A stretch of DNA of 64,000 bases from JAUIET01 sp039111475. GTDB lineage: Bacteria > Pseudomonadota > Gammaproteobacteria > Pseudomonadales > JAUIET01. Shown in pieces: positions 61,652-64,000 of this stretch; the first letter of the stretch is position 1, and every line of letters begins with the position of its first letter. Both the position numbers and the translations under genes were made by a program. Below the pieces are notes generated by a model. It was given only the letters and a program-made list of their open reading frames with translations. It had not been told where the DNA came from and did not search any database. The stretch spans positions 1-64,000 of the forward strand of contig JBCCIP010000018.1 in assembly GCA_039111475.1 (NCBI GenBank), given 5' to 3'.

Positions 61652-64000
61652 TTATTCAAAAACACCAGCGTCCTTGGTCAGTGCATTACTAATTAGTTTT
61701 TCCTGCTCTTGCAAATGGCGCGACATATAACCGGCCGCCGGTGCCGCCGAGGCAGGCCGGGCAACACATTCAAGGAAAATACTGCGTTTGTGCTTGTGAA
61801 GTACATTGCGCATGTGGTGCTGGCTTGAGTACCAGGCACCCTGGTTCATGGGTTCTTCCTGGCACCAAACCACTTCACTCAGATTCTTGTATGGTGCCAG
61901 AATTTCAGAAAGCTCAAGCTCAGGGAAAGGATATAACTGCTCCAGCCTGACAATCGCTATATGCGGCAGCTCAAGCTCGTCTCTGCGCTCCCGCAAGTCG
62001 TAATAGACTTTTCCAGAACAGAGTACTACACGCTTAACCGCAGTCGCTTTAATTGTATCCCTGGTTTCACCAATGACATTTTGAAATTCATTGTCGGCTA
62101 ATTCTTCAAGGCTTGAAACAGCCGATTTGTGTCTTAACAAACTCTTTGGTGTCATCACAATTAATGGTCGGCGCATGGGACGAATCACCTGCCGCCTGAG
62201 CATGTGGAACACTTGAGCAGGTGTGGTTGGCACACATACCTGAACGTTATGCTCAGCACACATTTGCAGAAATCGCTCAAGGCGAGCGCTTGAGTGCTCA
62301 GGGCCCTGTCCCTCGTAGCCATGCGGTAGCAACATGGTCAAACCGCTCAAGCGCTGCCACTTGTGTTCACCGCTGGTAATAAACTGGTCGATAACCACCT
62401 GTGCGCCATTGGCAAAGTCGCCAAATTGCGCTTCCCAAATAACCAGTCTGTTTGGCGCCGTCGTTGAGTAGCCGTACTCGAAACCGAGAACCGCCTCTTC
62501 GGAGAGAAAAGAATCGTAGATATCAAACGCTGGCTGCTCAGTGGCCAGGTGCTGCAGAGGTACATGGACTGAACCATCTTTCTGGTTGTGCAATACGGCG
62601 TGACGGTGCGAAAACGTTCCGCGCCCTACGTCCTGTCCAGTCAGTCTTATCGGGTAGCCGGCGTCGATCAAGCTGGCGTAAGCCAGTATTTCCGCCATAC
62701 CCCAGTTCAACATTAGCGTGCCCGCTGCCATTTTCCGGCGGTCTTCAACAATTTTTTGCACCTGGCGTTGCAGAACAAACCCATCCGGTATTTGGTTGAT
62801 CGACTCACCCAGGCGTTGCAGGGTTTTCAAGTCCAGTCGACTGTCGAACTCTGCAGTCCAGTCATGCCCCAGATACGGTCTCCAGTCTACAAACATTGCC
62901 TGATCGGGCTCACTCACCAGACTCTTTGCAACATGCTTGCCATCATCGAGTGCTGCGCGGTATTCGTCTATTAGCGTTTTGTCCTGCTGCTCATCAATGA
63001 CACCGGCTGCAACCAATTTTTTCGCGTACAAATCGCGGGTGGTTGTTTGTTTACGGATATGCTGATACATCAATGGCTGTGTGGCAGCAGGCTCATCTGC
63101 TTCATTGTGTCCTCGGCGTCGATAGCAGATGAGGTCAATGACCACGTCTTTATCAAACTGTTGGCGATAGTCCATCGCCAGCTCAGTGACAAACAACACG
63201 GCTTCAGGGTCATCGCCATTCACATGGAAGATTGGCGCTTGCACCATCTTGGCAATGTCCGTGCAATACTCGGTAGAACGCGCGTCTTCTTGTCGGCTTG
63301 TGGTAAAACCCACCTGATTATTGATCACAATGTGGATCGTGCCGCCGGTTGTGTAGGCGCGGGTTTGCGACATCTGGAAAGTTTCCATCACTACACCCTG
63401 TCCAGCGAACGCCGCGTCGCCATGCATGATGATTGGTATTACCTGATCTCTCGCAGTATTTTTCCGGCGATCTTGCCTGGCGCGAACCGAACCCTCAGCA
63501 ACCGGACTGACAATCTCCAGATGCGAGGGATTGAAAGCCAACGCCAAGTGCATTTCACCATTAACAGTCATTACGTTTGAAGAAAAACCCTGGTGGTACT
63601 TAACGTCACCGGATGTTTCCATTGACACATGCCCTTCAAACTCGTCGAACAACTCGGCGGGGTTTTTGCCAAGAATATTGACCAGCACATTCAACCTGCC
63701 TCGATGCGCCATGGCCAGCACTATCTCTTTGGCCGAATAGTGACCAGAACGTTGGATCAGTGCGTCCAACATGGGAATCAGGCTTTCACCACCTTCCAAG
63801 CCAAAGCGCTTGGTACCAGGAAACTTGGAGCCCAAATATTTCTCAAGCCCCTCCGCCGCAGTTAATCGCTCCAACAAATGAACCCGCTCTTCAACGCTGA
63901 ATTCAGGCGCTGAGCGCACCTTATCCATACGCTGCTGAATCCAGTGGCGCTCTTCTGATTCCACAATGTGCATAAACTCCGCACCCACACTCGCGCAATA
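61652..64000 (-). CDS. sucA: 2-oxoglutarate dehydrogenase E1 component, 5' end cut by window
   Basis: Thiamine-diphosphate E1 that decarboxylates 2-oxoglutarate. About 782 residues seen of roughly 940; the frame stays open to the last base (YCASVGAEFMHIVE, the family VGAEYMHI region), so the start lies beyond 64000. Motifs: KRFGLEGGESLIPMLD, MAHRGRLNVLVN, GDAAFAGQGVVMETFQMS (thiamine-binding GDA), INNQVGFTT, and LTGQDVGRGTFSHRHAVLHNQ in the second half. First gene seen of sucA-sucB-lpdA-sucC-sucD. Confidence 0.98.
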   Translation of the reverse strand, partial: YCASVGAEFMHIVESEERHWIQQRMDKVRSAPEFSVEERVHLLERLTAAEGLEKYLGSKFPGTKRFGLEGGESLIPMLDALIQRSGHYSAKEIVLAMAHRGRLNVLVNILGKNPAELFDEFEGHVSMETSGDVKYHQGFSSNVMTVNGEMHLALAFNPSHLEIVSPVAEGSVRARQDRRKNTARDQVIPIIMHGDAAFAGQGVVMETFQMSQTRAYTTGGTIHIVINNQVGFTTSRQEDARSTEYCTDIAKMVQAPIFHVNGDDPEAVLFVTELAMDYRQQFDKDVVIDLICYRRRGHNEADEPAATQPLMYQHIRKQTTTRDLYAKKLVAAGVIDEQQDKTLIDEYRAALDDGKHVAKSLVSEPDQAMFVDWRPYLGHDWTAEFDSRLDLKTLQRLGESINQIPDGFVLQRQVQKIVEDRRKMAAGTLMLNWGMAEILAYASLIDAGYPIRLTGQDVGRGTFSHRHAVLHNQKDGSVHVPLQHLATEQPAFDIYDSFLSEEAVLGFEYGYSTTAPNRLVIWEAQFGDFANGAQVVIDQFITSGEHKWQRLSGLTMLLPHGYEGQGPEHSSARLERFLQMCAEHNVQVCVPTTPAQVFHMLRRQVIRPMRRPLIVMTPKSLLRHKSAVSSLEELADNEFQNVIGETRDTIKATAVKRVVLCSGKVYYDLRERRDELELPHIAIVRLEQLYPFPELELSEILAPYKNLSEVVWCQEEPMNQGAWYSSQHHMRNVLHKHKRSIFLECVARPASAAPAAGYMSRHLQEQEKLISNALTKDAGVFE

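Overview
The window is a gene-dense stretch of a gammaproteobacterial chromosome. The evidence is gene order: the nadB / rpoE-rseA-rseB-rseC-mucD / lepA-lepB-DUF4845-rnc-era-recO block, the sdhE-ygfX pair beside ygfZ, the gammaproteobacteria-typical proteins EpmC, Xni, PdxB, YheU and GcvR, and a sucABCD-lpdA operon. Base composition looks even throughout. I saw no tRNA, rRNA, CRISPR array, transposase or phage gene. The genus cannot be fixed from the sequence; a marine or environmental heterotroph is only a guess.

Layout. 1-13.4 kb: an orphan BarA-like receiver-Hpt protein, then (minus strand) the sigma-E envelope-stress operon running into lepA-lepB-rnc-era-recO, with nadB divergent from rpoE. 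12.7-14.4 kb: ygfX-sdhE and ygfZ. 14.4-29.7 kb: about thirteen tightly packed, mostly overlapping minus-strand genes that look like one operon for an unrecognised cell-envelope machine: a TPR protein with a TonB-like C-terminus, four lipoproteins, a TPR membrane protein, a PEGA-SUMF1 membrane protein, a small exported acidic protein, a MotA/TolQ/ExbB-type channel subunit, a degenerate Hsp70-like protein, two von Willebrand A (vWA) proteins with a TolR-like membrane anchor, and an M48 metalloprotease. This is the best candidate for an undescribed system.

29.8-38.9 kb: malate synthase G, then a complete cofactor F420 operon (npdG-cofE-cofD-cofC-fbiC) with a divergent short-chain dehydrogenase. 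F420 synthesis is best known from Actinobacteria and archaea and is scattered in Proteobacteria, so this is notable. 39-48.5 kb: a flippase, an rRNA-type methyltransferase, pdxB, xni, epmC, a HisN-like phosphatase, a GntP permease, a TusA-family protein, yheU, gcvR and small unknowns. 48.7-56.3 kb: aroC, prmB, folE, an OmpA-like protein, an alpha/beta hydrolase, gpsA and htpG, the last with a clear sigma-32 promoter. 56.7-64 kb: sucD-sucC-lpdA-sucB-sucA, with sucA cut by the window end.

Non-coding structure: a 19-bp perfect inverted repeat at the rseB-rseC junction that places the rseC Shine-Dalgarno sequence in a hairpin; two related inverted-repeat-bounded elements in the two largest gaps (32.2 kb and 56.5 kb); a 19-bp-spaced direct repeat at the glcB start; and several short stem-loops. 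Many genes use GTG or TTG starts and 1-26 nt overlaps, so several start positions are judgement calls, stated in each entry.
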